Assembly (NCBI GenBank): GCA_038750655.1
Contig: JBCDGZ010000145.1
Location: forward strand, 1-18,764
Length of the DNA: 18,764 nucleotides
Reading direction: 5' to 3'
Source: JBCDGZ01 sp038750655
Lineage (GTDB): Bacteria; Bacteroidota; Bacteroidia; Chitinophagales; Saprospiraceae
Positions 9,001 to 17,600 of the stretch are shown in pieces (within the stretch, counting starts at the first letter, position 1; each line of letters starts with the position of its first letter). Under the pieces are notes generated by a model. The model did not search any database. It worked only from the letters and a program-made list of their open reading frames with translations, and was not told the DNA's origin. A program made the translations under genes and the position numbers.

Positions 9001-9740
9001 ACTGCGGTGTTCATCGCCGTCATCACGCCCTGCATGGTATTGCCTGCCCAGGGGGCAAACTCAGCCGTAGAGGCCAGCGCCATGCGATAGGTGCGCAGCT
9101 GTACCGGGTCAGAGCCCCGCGATTGGACCCTAGCGTGTTCCCTAATGTCCTTATTCAGGTGGATACCCTTAAGCGGATGTTGGCCGACTTCCATCGGTTC
9201 GTGACCCACTCCACAGACGATCGGCTCGTGGTGCTTTATATCGTGGAAATAGAAGCTGATGTAGTAGGCCGTTTGCCCACTCGCCACAGGATTGATATAG
9301 GCCAGCCCCTTGGGGGTGGCGATGATGGCCTGTAGGCCGACGGGAGAGAAGGTAAACTTCATTGCTACCGTTTCATCGCGCAGGCTATAGCCGCCGTAGG
9401 TCTTAATCATGGGGTATTTGGCGGCCAGCTTGGGCATCATTACCGGAGATTCCACCACCCGGAAAGGCTCCATTTGCCCGTTGGGTAGCGGCAGCTCGAT
9501 AACAAAAGACCGCGATTCGGCATCCCGGCTGTATTCCATCGGCGCACGGCGCAGCGCAGCGTGCATTTGATCATACTCCAACTTAAAGGTCTTATAATGA
9601 TGAGGCAGTTCTTCCTGCGTCATGCTTCCTGGGAGGTTCAGCTCGGCACCGTTAGTATTCGACCAGAAATTCTGAAATTCCTGCGCAAAACTGTTGCTGC
9701 TGAGTAGAGCCAATACGATAAAGGTAAAAAGGGATCGCAT
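6069..9740 (-). CDS. Secreted reprolysin-like (metzincin) metallopeptidase with P-domain and T9SS type A sorting domain, paralogue 2
   Basis: This 1,223-residue protein begins MRSLFTFIVLALLSSNSFAQ, a Sec signal peptide. The propeptide (about 20-175) ends in VCGVGHE (C176). The zinc site is HEIGHQFGASH (H356, E357, H360, H366), the only one of the three paralogues that keeps the full HExxHxxGxxH metzincin motif, with the Met-turn TTIMSY (M393) at exactly the spacing of paralogue 1. The order of later domains is the same: cadherin/Ig-like segments, fibronectin III-like (about 777-870), P-domain (C873 to C1013), a cadherin/CSPG-like repeat and a T9SS type A domain (1143-1223, LFPNPAN and NGIYFIEI, ending KFSVQH). 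In the P-domain and the CSPG-like repeat it differs most from the other two. It follows the jelly-roll gene by 41 bases with no promoter-like site in the gap, so it is probably the last gene of an operon. Predicted to be a cell-surface or released zinc endopeptidase; substrate unknown. Confidence 0.92.
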   Translation of the reverse strand: MRSLFTFIVLALLSSNSFAQEFQNFWSNTNGAELNLPGSMTQEELPHHYKTFKLEYDQMHAALRRAPMEYSRDAESRSFVIELPLPNGQMEPFRVVESPVMMPKLAAKYPMIKTYGGYSLRDETVAMKFTFSPVGLQAIIATPKGLAYINPVASGQTAYYISFYFHDIKHHEPIVCGVGHEPMEVGQHPLKGIHLNKDIREHARVQSRGSDPVQLRTYRMALASTAEFAPWAGNTMQGVMTAMNTAVGQLNLIFEIEAAIRFMLIDDNDKLIYLDGATDPYANPTVGSQLLTPNQQVLDQEVGSENYDVGHVFTGPCSDLAGVAQLASACGTGKGRGVTCFNTTDIIARVNTVMAHEIGHQFGASHSWNNCPGSQEQRAGSTAFEPGSGTTIMSYAGVCADGQNVQVTNDVYFHNGSLEQIYAFSRDGGGNDCPVLTETGNRTPELTMPDVDGLILPYNTPFDLTASATDPDDDEVTYCWEQFDTGPLTPLGEPAGSSPTFRSFRPTTNPTRTFPRIPNIVNNITDDETEVLPTYSRDLKFRCTVRDNQAVGGGVTWEEVSLKVTDASGPFRVTNPNERITLEAGQLYEVNWNVANTDNNTVNCQNVNILLSENGGFNFPHTIATNVPNDGAHVIVVPNILGDDMRIKVEAADNIFFDISNRDFEIVSPATPGLFLDVQPFNQLVCLPATVEMDLNTDSILGFNTPVNYELRGLPAGATANFSANPATPTDNTNLTIDLNNTNTTGETMVELVAYANGLDTLRRTFFLDVVSNDFSALTLDQPVAGDNSVSDIPTFSWPMLDNVESVDIEVASSANFGNTIVTSETGITGTSYTVPVALDKNATYYWRLRPTNRCGTADFTGISAFRTLAQTCEDFTSTAVPVIIPSIGTPTVEIPLTVSLDGTINDLNILEVRGQHDRVRDLEVRVQAPDGKEARLFNGLCGNTQLFNLAFDDQAASDMIPCPPTTGLAYQPLDELSIFNGDNSQGEWKLVVEVIDDFGQGGGVQGFSIQTCSNVTSKNPFLINNDTLAVKPGEGNPITQDLLLADHEDVNDPRNIVYTVLKAPEHGTLFLVNFPLEVGSTFRQESINVGNLRYANDGNSNVDFDSFSFDITGGGGWIGIPQFNIKLDDDAVTNTTEVYNQNGLVLFPNPANATLNLLFEKKIEENLNIRIINIQGQILYNTVQRPGDQQLEISTATLSNGIYFIEIQGREQTFTRKFSVQH

Positions 9741-9781
9741 AGTGAATTGATTATAGATTTTAATTCTAGTTAGGTTTCAAC

Positions 9782-10786
9782 TTATCGTTGAACGCTAAAT
9801 TTACGAGTAATTAACTGATTTCCCGATTCTATTTGAATAAAATACATTCCATTGGCCAAGTAGGAGATGTCTAGTTCTTGTTGACCAGTAAAGATACCAA
9901 GATCACCACTGGCAACGATTTGGCCTTGTATGTTGATCAGCTGATAACTGACCTCCTTTTCTTGCGAAGCCTCCAGGCGTAGATTGAGCACGGAGCTTGC
10001 TGGATTAGGAGCAATAACGAGCTGCTCTTCCTCGATTTTAGTGGTACTGGTCATCGTGGCTTCTTCTACCACAACTTCATCCACAAAATAGTAAGCGCCG
10101 TAGGTGCCTATCCCATTGGGGTCAGCGGTTGGGTTAATGATCACCTCCGTTTGTTCATCATTCTTAAAATTACCGATTGTAAAATACTCATATGCCTCAT
10201 CGGCCTCAAAAAGCACCTCGTAGGTTAGCCAGCCGTCACTTGTATTGATGCCTTGGCCAAAGCTGACCTGGGGATCAGAGACGTTGTTAATGAGCCCATC
10301 GCTGCCTTGGCTGATCGGCATTTGGGAAAATAACACTTGCAATTCTTCCACAGAGAACTCCATATTATCTCCCAGTGATAGGCGAACAGAAAATCGATAT
10401 TGTTGGCCCACTTGCAGCGGGCTGCTCAGGCTGCCCTGAATATACTCTCGCTGGTTGAAGCCATCAATAGTATAGACCCAGATGCCAGCCATAGCCGTCC
10501 CTTCGCTCGGTGTTTCTATACCTTTGAAGGTAATAGGGCCGGGGTAGGAACTGTTGGGCTGATGATTGTAGCACTCTTGGGCATTGTTGGTGAAATACAG
10601 ATCTGGTGAGGCCCGATTTCCCGTAGTCCAATTCGTAGCAATATCGCTAAAGACAGAGGGTTGTTCTATAATACCGCAGTAAGTTTGAGCATAATCTTCA
10701 AAACTTGGATTAACGACCAAATTTTGAGCAAAAATAGCAGGGCTCCCGATGAGGGCAGCAAGCAGTGCAATTATCCAATTTTTCAT
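9782..10786 (-). CDS. T9SS-exported jelly-roll / carbohydrate-binding-like protein
   Basis: The protein has 334 residues. MKNWIIALLAALIGSPAIFA is a signal peptide. The mature protein starts NLVVNPSFEDY, the opening of the beta-jelly-roll domains (CBM4/9-like) found in many Bacteroidota surface proteins, and runs to YYFVDEVVVEEA near residue 240, the typical last strand of that fold. Residues 255-334 are a T9SS type A sorting domain (APNPASS, NIQGQI, NGMYFIQI, ending KFSVQR). No catalytic motif is visible, so a binding or adhesive role on polysaccharide or glycoprotein is the best guess; the fold is inferred from its edge motifs only. It lies 29 bases after one metallopeptidase gene and 41 before another, on the same strand, so the three are likely co-expressed. 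It could help bring the proteases to a glycan-coated substrate. Confidence 0.8.
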   Translation of the reverse strand: MKNWIIALLAALIGSPAIFAQNLVVNPSFEDYAQTYCGIIEQPSVFSDIATNWTTGNRASPDLYFTNNAQECYNHQPNSSYPGPITFKGIETPSEGTAMAGIWVYTIDGFNQREYIQGSLSSPLQVGQQYRFSVRLSLGDNMEFSVEELQVLFSQMPISQGSDGLINNVSDPQVSFGQGINTSDGWLTYEVLFEADEAYEYFTIGNFKNDEQTEVIINPTADPNGIGTYGAYYFVDEVVVEEATMTSTTKIEEEQLVIAPNPASSVLNLRLEASQEKEVSYQLINIQGQIVASGDLGIFTGQQELDISYLANGMYFIQIESGNQLITRKFSVQR

Positions 10787-10815
10787 GTTTTAGTTTTTTT
10801 GGTTAATAAATATTT

Positions 10816-13800
10816 TTATCGATTATGCATAATATTGAATTTTCTGATTTGTGATTGATGAGCGGATTCTACGCGGATAAAGTAAATGCCGTTGGGCAAA
10901 TGGCGGATACTGAGTTCCGCCTGCTGGTGAACAAAGCCAAAGTTGCCGCGCTCAATAATTCTTCCCTGAATATCGATCAAACTAAAGCTCAGCTCCTGGC
11001 TTTGTGGCTGTTGGAAACGCAAGTGCAGATTACTTTGAGCAGGGTTGGGGTATAAAATAAAATGCTGGGCCGTCTCCAACTCATTGGTTGAAGTCGTCGC
11101 ATTTTCGTCAATGGCGATCTCAAAAACTGGGATACCGAACCAGCCGCCCTGGCCATCGCTTACGGTGAAGCTGAAATTATCTTCCAAAGCATCGTTGCCA
11201 TTATGTCGGTACTGAAGGGCTCGGCTGTCAATGTCGGCCTGTGTAAACTGAGCACCAGGCTCAACATTGCTGCCATTCAGGCGCAAATCACCGTGTTGGG
11301 GAACGGCGACAATGGTATAGGTCAATTCCTCGGGGGTATTGTCACTATCTTCACTCAAAAGGAACTCCGTGGTGATGGGCTTACTGGCATCTGGCCGTAC
11401 TTCCAGCAGCTCATTGTTCACCAAAAACGGTGGATTGAGGCTGACGCTGGAGCAAAATTCCAGCCCCCAATCAGTAATGCCGCCGCCCTCACCGGCATTA
11501 TCGATGACCTCCGCTTTTAAGATCCAGGTGCCGGAGGTACTTTCGCCGTGGAATATGGACAGCGGTTCTTGCGGAAAATGGGCTTGGCCGCCGATAGGCG
11601 GGCAGGGGATGGCCGAGTTGGCGTCATCGTCCAGGCGGATGTTAAACAGCTGGGTGTTGCCACAGATGTCGGAAAACAGAATGGCTTCGATGCCCTCGGG
11701 GCTCACCAGGCTGACCTGCAAGTGTTTAACCAAATCGTGCTGCCCCCTCAAATTCAAGACATTAATGTCGCTGATCTCTCCATCCGGAGCCACTGAAATC
11801 GTAGATTCTACCATAGGCAGCCCTACCGACGAGATCAAAACGGGCACGTTAGTACTGGCGTAACGCTGGCAGCTCTGACTTTCGGTATGGAAGGCAAAAA
11901 TGGGAGAGTAGTCGCCATAACCGCATTCGTTGAGCGGTCGAATTCGCCAAAAGTACGGCGTATTTTTTTCCAACAACCCCACCAGATCATAGGTCGGATC
12001 AGTCAGATTATCGGCTTTCACGACGATGCTATTGTCAAAAGAAGGACTGGTCGCCAGCTCCAATTCGTAGACGTTGGCATTCACAGAACCCACCCAGTTG
12101 AACGTAGGCGCCTCTGCTACACCCGTACTGCCGTTGGCCGGCTCCATCAGCGCAATGCTAGAGAAATCATTGTTCACCGTGATAATACTGATGTTGCGGA
12201 AGGTCGTATCCGTCCCCTGAGCCGTAGCCCGCAGCTGAATATCAAATAGCCCTTCCTCGGTGACTTCCTTAAGATCAATGGTCAAGGTACTATTGCCATT
12301 AGCCGACATCGGATTATTGCTGAAATTGGCAACGGCTCCAGGAGGCAAATTGTCAACTGCCAACTGGACATCCCCAGCAAAATCGAGGAAAGAGGAGGTG
12401 TTCAGCTCAAAAATGGCATCGTCTGGCAGACAGATTTGCTGAAGGAAAGGGGTGGTCTCTAGTGCATAGCCCGGCGTCGTGGTCGGCCGAATGCTAAAAT
12501 TCCGGTTAGAAATGTCAAAGAAAACATTGAAAGAAGCCTCTACGCGTATCCGCGCCCGGTCGGTCGTTATATTATTCGGGACATTCACAAAATGAGCACC
12601 ATTGTTCGGCGCCTCCGTCGCCAGCGTAATTGGATAGGTCTGCCCGCCATCGGTAGACAAGCGAATATCCACAAACTGGCAATTCACCGGCGCTTGATCG
12701 GTATTGCTGACATCCCATCTGACCTCTGTATAGCTGCCCCCGTCCCACTGCACCGCAGAAGTATTGGGATGCATCACGCCAAAAGGGCCTGCCTGCTCCG
12801 TTGACTTAAAGGCCACCTCTTCCCAGATTACCCCTCCCACCTCAGGGTTATTGTCTCTCACCGTACAGCGGAAATTCAAGTCGCGGCTGTAGTCCGGCAA
12901 GGTCTCCTCCCGAACCCCCAGCATATTATTGGCCAGGATTGCACTCATCCGCGGAAACACCCGATTGGGGGCATCTGTCGGAGGAAAGGAGCGGAAGAGC
13001 GGCGAATTACCGCGAGGGTCGCCCATCGGGCTCGTTGGTCCCAGATTGTACTGCTCCCAGCAGTAAGTCAGATCGTCGCCGTCCTCATCGGTAGCAGTGG
13101 CAATAAGCTCGAAAGGGGTATTGATGGGAATGTAGAATCCATCGGTATAGGGCCATTGTAAGTCGGGGAGGTGATTCTCCGTCGAAATGACATCCGGACA
13201 GTTACTACCGATTGAGCTTCGACTGTAGAAATACATCTGATCCAGAGAGCCTACATGGTAATAATCACTGTTGTTGCCCGGAAAAATATTCTGATCGCCG
13301 CAAGCACCCGCGTAGGACATGATGGTCGTTCCACTACCCGGCTCAAAGGCCGAATCGCTGGCCAATTGCCCAAAATTACCGGGACAATTGCTCCAGCTGT
13401 GCCCGGCACTGAACTGGTGACCAATTTCGTGGGTCATAATTTGCGAAACAAAAAACTCAACGTTGGTACTGCCCATACAGGTCACTCCACGACCCTTATT
13501 GATGCCGCAGGCTCCTCCACCAGCAATACCGCCCACATCTGAGCAGCCGATGGTGAATACATGGCCAATGTCATAATTAGGCGCTAAAATGAGAAAATCC
13601 AGTAGGCTTTTAATTTGATCCAGTAGGCCAGCCCCGTTGGTTGGATTATTAAAAGGATCGGTGGATGGATTGGTAAAGATCAGTAGGTCATTATTATCAA
13701 TCAGCATAAAACGAATGGCCAGCTCTTGCTCCCAAACCAGATTCATGCGGTTGACCGCCACATCGAACACCGAGGCCACCTGCATCGGATCGCCGCCGTG

Positions 13801-14484
13801 CATTTGACCAAACTCTCCCGTACAGGACAGCGCCAAGTCATAGACCAGTAAGTCCACCAGGTCGCCACGGCTGCCGCGCTGCTGCACTTCTCCTTGTTCC
13901 CTCATTTCCTCACTCAACTTAAAGCCGTGGAACGTATGGCCTTTAATTTTATGGTCACCACCCACTCCACAGATGAAATCGGCTTCCTGCGGTAAATGGC
14001 GGATGTAATAGCTCATGTAATGATTGGGCATCTGATCGGAAAAACGATCGACATAAATGGTGCCTTTAGGCGAAGAGATGGCAGCGTGAAAGCCTTTGTA
14101 ATTATAACCTATTCGAGCCGTCAGCTCCGGCCGATCATAGCCTCGGGCGCTGAACGATTGGATGCCCGGAAACTTACGGGCCAGGCCGGGGCGCATGACT
14201 GGTGAGTGGTAGATTTCGAAGCGCTCAAATTGGCCATCCGGCATCGGCAGCGCGATAATGGTCGTAGAACGCGCACCGAATTCTGTAGGGGCGGCCGCCA
14301 GCTCTCCACGGAGCAGCCCCGCCTCCAGTTTGGCCAGCGCGAAGTGCTTGATGTCCACTTTTTGGCTGGCCCCGTCGGGCAGGCGGAAGGTCGATTGATT
14401 TTCCATTGTCCAAAGCGCCGGAGCTTGAGCAAATAAAGCATTAATAATAAAGAATAGACACATAGAGAATAAAGCTCTAAGCAT
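10816..14484 (-). CDS. Secreted reprolysin-like (metzincin) metallopeptidase with P-domain and T9SS type A sorting domain, paralogue 3
   Basis: This 1,222-residue protein starts at MLRALFSMCLFFIINALFAQ, a signal peptide; a longer frame from 14592 adds a Cys-rich stretch that lies across the promoter-like site and is rejected. The propeptide ends in ICGVGGDH (C172). The zinc site is HEIGHQFSAGH (H352, E353, H356, H362): position 8 of the motif is Ser instead of Gly, and a Gly appears at position 10. The Met-turn is TTIMSY (M389). Later domains follow the order of the other two: cadherin/Ig-like, fibronectin III-like, P-domain (C872 to C1011), CSPG-like repeat (LLSEDSDNTPEELTYTIV) and a T9SS type A domain (1138-1222, LYPNPAQS, NGIYFIRV). 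In the P-domain and CSPG-like part it is closest to paralogue 1 although paralogue 2 lies between them. It is the first gene of the unit that continues into 9782-10786 and 6069-9740. Predicted to be a cell-surface zinc endopeptidase; substrate unknown. Confidence 0.92.
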   Translation of the reverse strand: MLRALFSMCLFFIINALFAQAPALWTMENQSTFRLPDGASQKVDIKHFALAKLEAGLLRGELAAAPTEFGARSTTIIALPMPDGQFERFEIYHSPVMRPGLARKFPGIQSFSARGYDRPELTARIGYNYKGFHAAISSPKGTIYVDRFSDQMPNHYMSYYIRHLPQEADFICGVGGDHKIKGHTFHGFKLSEEMREQGEVQQRGSRGDLVDLLVYDLALSCTGEFGQMHGGDPMQVASVFDVAVNRMNLVWEQELAIRFMLIDNNDLLIFTNPSTDPFNNPTNGAGLLDQIKSLLDFLILAPNYDIGHVFTIGCSDVGGIAGGGACGINKGRGVTCMGSTNVEFFVSQIMTHEIGHQFSAGHSWSNCPGNFGQLASDSAFEPGSGTTIMSYAGACGDQNIFPGNNSDYYHVGSLDQMYFYSRSSIGSNCPDVISTENHLPDLQWPYTDGFYIPINTPFELIATATDEDGDDLTYCWEQYNLGPTSPMGDPRGNSPLFRSFPPTDAPNRVFPRMSAILANNMLGVREETLPDYSRDLNFRCTVRDNNPEVGGVIWEEVAFKSTEQAGPFGVMHPNTSAVQWDGGSYTEVRWDVSNTDQAPVNCQFVDIRLSTDGGQTYPITLATEAPNNGAHFVNVPNNITTDRARIRVEASFNVFFDISNRNFSIRPTTTPGYALETTPFLQQICLPDDAIFELNTSSFLDFAGDVQLAVDNLPPGAVANFSNNPMSANGNSTLTIDLKEVTEEGLFDIQLRATAQGTDTTFRNISIITVNNDFSSIALMEPANGSTGVAEAPTFNWVGSVNANVYELELATSPSFDNSIVVKADNLTDPTYDLVGLLEKNTPYFWRIRPLNECGYGDYSPIFAFHTESQSCQRYASTNVPVLISSVGLPMVESTISVAPDGEISDINVLNLRGQHDLVKHLQVSLVSPEGIEAILFSDICGNTQLFNIRLDDDANSAIPCPPIGGQAHFPQEPLSIFHGESTSGTWILKAEVIDNAGEGGGITDWGLEFCSSVSLNPPFLVNNELLEVRPDASKPITTEFLLSEDSDNTPEELTYTIVAVPQHGDLRLNGSNVEPGAQFTQADIDSRALQYRHNGNDALEDNFSFTVSDGQGGWFGIPVFEIAIDENATTSTNELETAQHFILYPNPAQSNLHLRFQQPQSQELSFSLIDIQGRIIERGNFGFVHQQAELSIRHLPNGIYFIRVESAHQSQIRKFNIMHNR

Positions 14485-14572
14485 ACCTAAAGATTTTGTT
14501 GGTGAAAAATGATTGCCTGACGGTCTCCTAACCACGGAAATCGGGCAGTTTGAGTAGCAAAAAGACGTTAAA

Positions 14573-14580
14573 CAAATATA
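14573..14580 (-). promoter_or_regulatory. Putative -7 promoter element of the protease / jelly-roll / protease unit
   Basis: The minus strand reads TATATTTG, an exact match to TAnnTTTG, about 90 bases before the ATG at 14484. No -33 TTG is found at the usual 17-23 bases; the nearest are TTTTG 9 bases away and TTGACG (14610-14605) with a 24-base spacer. It is the only good candidate between 14485 and 14652. Confidence 0.45.
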
Positions 14581-14652
14581 ACAAGGAATCAAAACTTATT
14601 AAAACGTCAACTGTGATTTTGTCGGATAAATGCCTCGAATGGTAGAAATCGC

Positions 14653-17600
14653 CTAGAAAGTAGCCCGTACTTGGGCTCTTCCGACGTGGACAATTCGGGC
14701 CGAACCGGTTTTTCGGCCTTCGTAGGTGAAGCCGAGTTGGATATTGCGGGCCAAGCGGCGGTCGAGCGTCAGCTCCCAGAGGTAATTCTGGCCGTCTTGC
14801 AAGCCTTGCAGCATGGCAAACTCCAGCGGCGTTCCCGTCTCCCCGTCAAATTTGACCTGTACGAAGGAGCCGCGCAGGCGGAAGGAGGTGGCCGCCGTCT
14901 GATTGAAGGTCGTTTCTATTTGGAAATCGTTTTGTAAGGACGTTTCTCCACCATCGGGCAGCTGATTTTCACTCTTATTGTACTTGTAGGAGAGGATGGT
15001 GCGAAGGTTTTGCTTGAACTGGAAAGTCAGTTGGGGCTCTAGTTTGAAGATTTGGAGTTCAAAATCACGGGTATTGAAAAACTCGGAGTCATTGTTGCGA
15101 CTGCCCTCCGCAATGTACAACTGTGTACTGATTTTTTGGGTAATGTTCCAGCGGCTGCGGAAAAAGGTCTCTCGGGTGCGGCGGCTTTCGAAGCCGGTGG
15201 TGAGCACCGTACGGCTGCGGTTGTCGAACATCCCGAATTGTAAGTCGTACTTGGGATTGGCCCGATTGAAGAAGAGGGTGTTGCGGATGTTGGAGCTGAC
15301 CGAGACCAGCGAGGTATCAGCGATATTGAGTTGGAAGGGATTCCAGGCTGAAACTTCGTCATTTTGCTGGGTCTTACGAAGAATTTGCAGATTGGATTGG
15401 GTAGAAAAACGGCTGAGGAATTTGCGAATATCCTTTTTCTTATACCACAATTTTCGGGTATCAATACGCAGACTTTGGTTCAGCTGGACATTATTGGTGC
15501 GGATAAATTCGTCGGTGAAAATAGTCACCCGCACCACATCGGCCTGATCCTGAAAAGCAGCAATTTCAATCTCATCGAGCTGGACCTGCCCATCGCCATT
15601 GCGATCTTCTAGCCAGGTATAGACCCCCTCGCCGGGATTAACCGGGAGGTACTGGTACTCGATTTTAGGCTCCTGCCCCGATCCGATGAGGTAGTTAGTA
15701 TTAGAAAAAACAGCGCCTTTGAACAGGCTAATGCGATGTTCGAGGCGACCCAGGAAGGTCTCTTGATCGACCTCGGCGCCCGTGATCATCCGCTGGTGTT
15801 CGAGTTGGCGATAGGTGAAATTCCATTTGAGCTGCGATTGTCGGGCCATATTCCAGAGCCCTTCAATGCCGACTTCATTGGCTTCCTGGTAGCGAGAAAA
15901 ATCGTTGCCGACGGGGGTGAAGTCATAGCGGAGGATGTAGTTCATGCCCCATTCAAAATCCTTGCCTTGGGGGCTTTTGAGGTAGAATTTGTAAAGGTCG
16001 TAGTGAAAGCTGGTGGGGCTGAGGGTGTCAGCGGTGGTGACCAGGCGGCGGTTTTTCTCTCGTTCGCCGTAGGCCCCTAGGGTCCAGTTGTTGAGTTTTC
16101 GGAAGGTTTGAGAAATGTCGATTTTGGGTCGGAAAAATTCGCTTTCCAGCTCCTCTTGCGCACTGATCAGGAAGCTGCCCTGGGCGTCCAGTCGGAAGCC
16201 TCCGCGCTCGATGTTCAGTCGGGCGTTGTGCTTGTTGCCAGAGTAGATATTCTGTCGGAAGAAGCCGCTGTAGCTGTAGGCCAGGCTGCCCAGCGAGTCA
16301 CGACGGAGTTGAAAGCCGCCGGTGGCCAGCTGTTCCATTGCTGTCACCAGGGCGATGGCCCCAGAGGGCTGCGCCTCGATGTTCCAGTCCCGGGTAAACT
16401 CCGCTTTTCGGTAGGGGTTGAGGGCGCGGAAGTTGCGCTGCACCAGCTCGTAGTTGAGGTCGGTCTGTAGGTTCCATTTGCCGGCGGGCCCGCCCAGCGG
16501 CGTCTTATGCTGATAATTCACAAAAGCCGCCAATCCCAGATTATCCCCATCATCCCGATCCGAAAATCGGTTGAGGTCATTGTTACTCATCGCCACTTCT
16601 GTATGTACGCGCGCCTTTTTCGACAATTGGTACTCCACGCCCACCGCATACATCTGCTGTTGATTCGGCGCAATGAGCTGCCGCCCCGGAATGAAGCTCC
16701 CTTGCCGCTGTCCATTGGCATCCGGCGCTACCCAGCGGAACACCCGCCCGTTGGCCCCCGTCTGCGTATCCACCACATAATCCCCAAAACCAAACCCCAC
16801 TTCCACAAAGTTTGCCGTAAATAAAGTCGTATCTTCCCCCGTCGTATAGACCAGCACCGTATCCCGGAAAGTCCCCAGTCCGTCAACCGTAAAACTGGTA
16901 TCCACCTGCCGGTACTTCACCCGAAATTCACTGGCCTCGTCCAGCGTATCAATCCCCGAGCCAAAGGCACTCGCCAGATCATCTCCGGCCAGGGCCAGCC
17001 GCACCCGATCCAACGAATCCAGCTCCTGATTCGCACTAGAATTCCTGCCATCCTGTTCAGAGTAGAGATTGAAATAAAACCGCCCCTTCTTCGTCTTGTA
17101 CTCCGTATCCACCTCAAAGGCCGAGCGCAGATAGCTCTGATCCGAGTACTCGAACTCCACAATAATCCGGGTATACTGATTGATCAAGCGCAGCGTCGTA
17201 AAGGTCACCTCCGCCCGATTGTAGTCGATGATGTAATCCTCTTCCAGCCCCCGCTTAAGCAATTGCCCATCGATAAAGACCTTCTCTGTCCCCGCCAGAA
17301 TAATGATAAAGCGTTCGCCCTCTCGCCCTTGCAGTTTGTAGGGCCCCTGGTTGCCCTCCTGCGGCGTAATCTGGTTGCGGGCAAACTTTCCCCGCGCCAC
17401 TGCGCCACTGGCCTGCAGATTGAGCTGCGCCTCATTCTTCAGCTTCAACTCATTGCTGTAGGTCGCTCCTTGCAGCTTCTTGTAGTAATTCATAAAATAG
17501 CTATTGGGCCGCGCCAGCTCATAATCCCCGGCCACAAAGGTGCTGCTGCGCCGCTTGAGCTGGATAAAAATCCGGTCGAACTCCTGCAACTGCTGCGTAT

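Noticed and set aside
8094..9335. A 413-codon open frame on the plus strand opposite protease paralogue 2
   Set aside because: It is fully antisense to a well-supported gene, its product is rich in Arg and Ile with no recognisable domain, and the matching parts of paralogues 1 and 3 have interrupted antisense frames.
14485..14592. An earlier in-frame ATG at 14592 for protease paralogue 3
   Set aside because: The extension is Cys-rich, spans the promoter-like site and would hide the signal peptide that starts at 14484.
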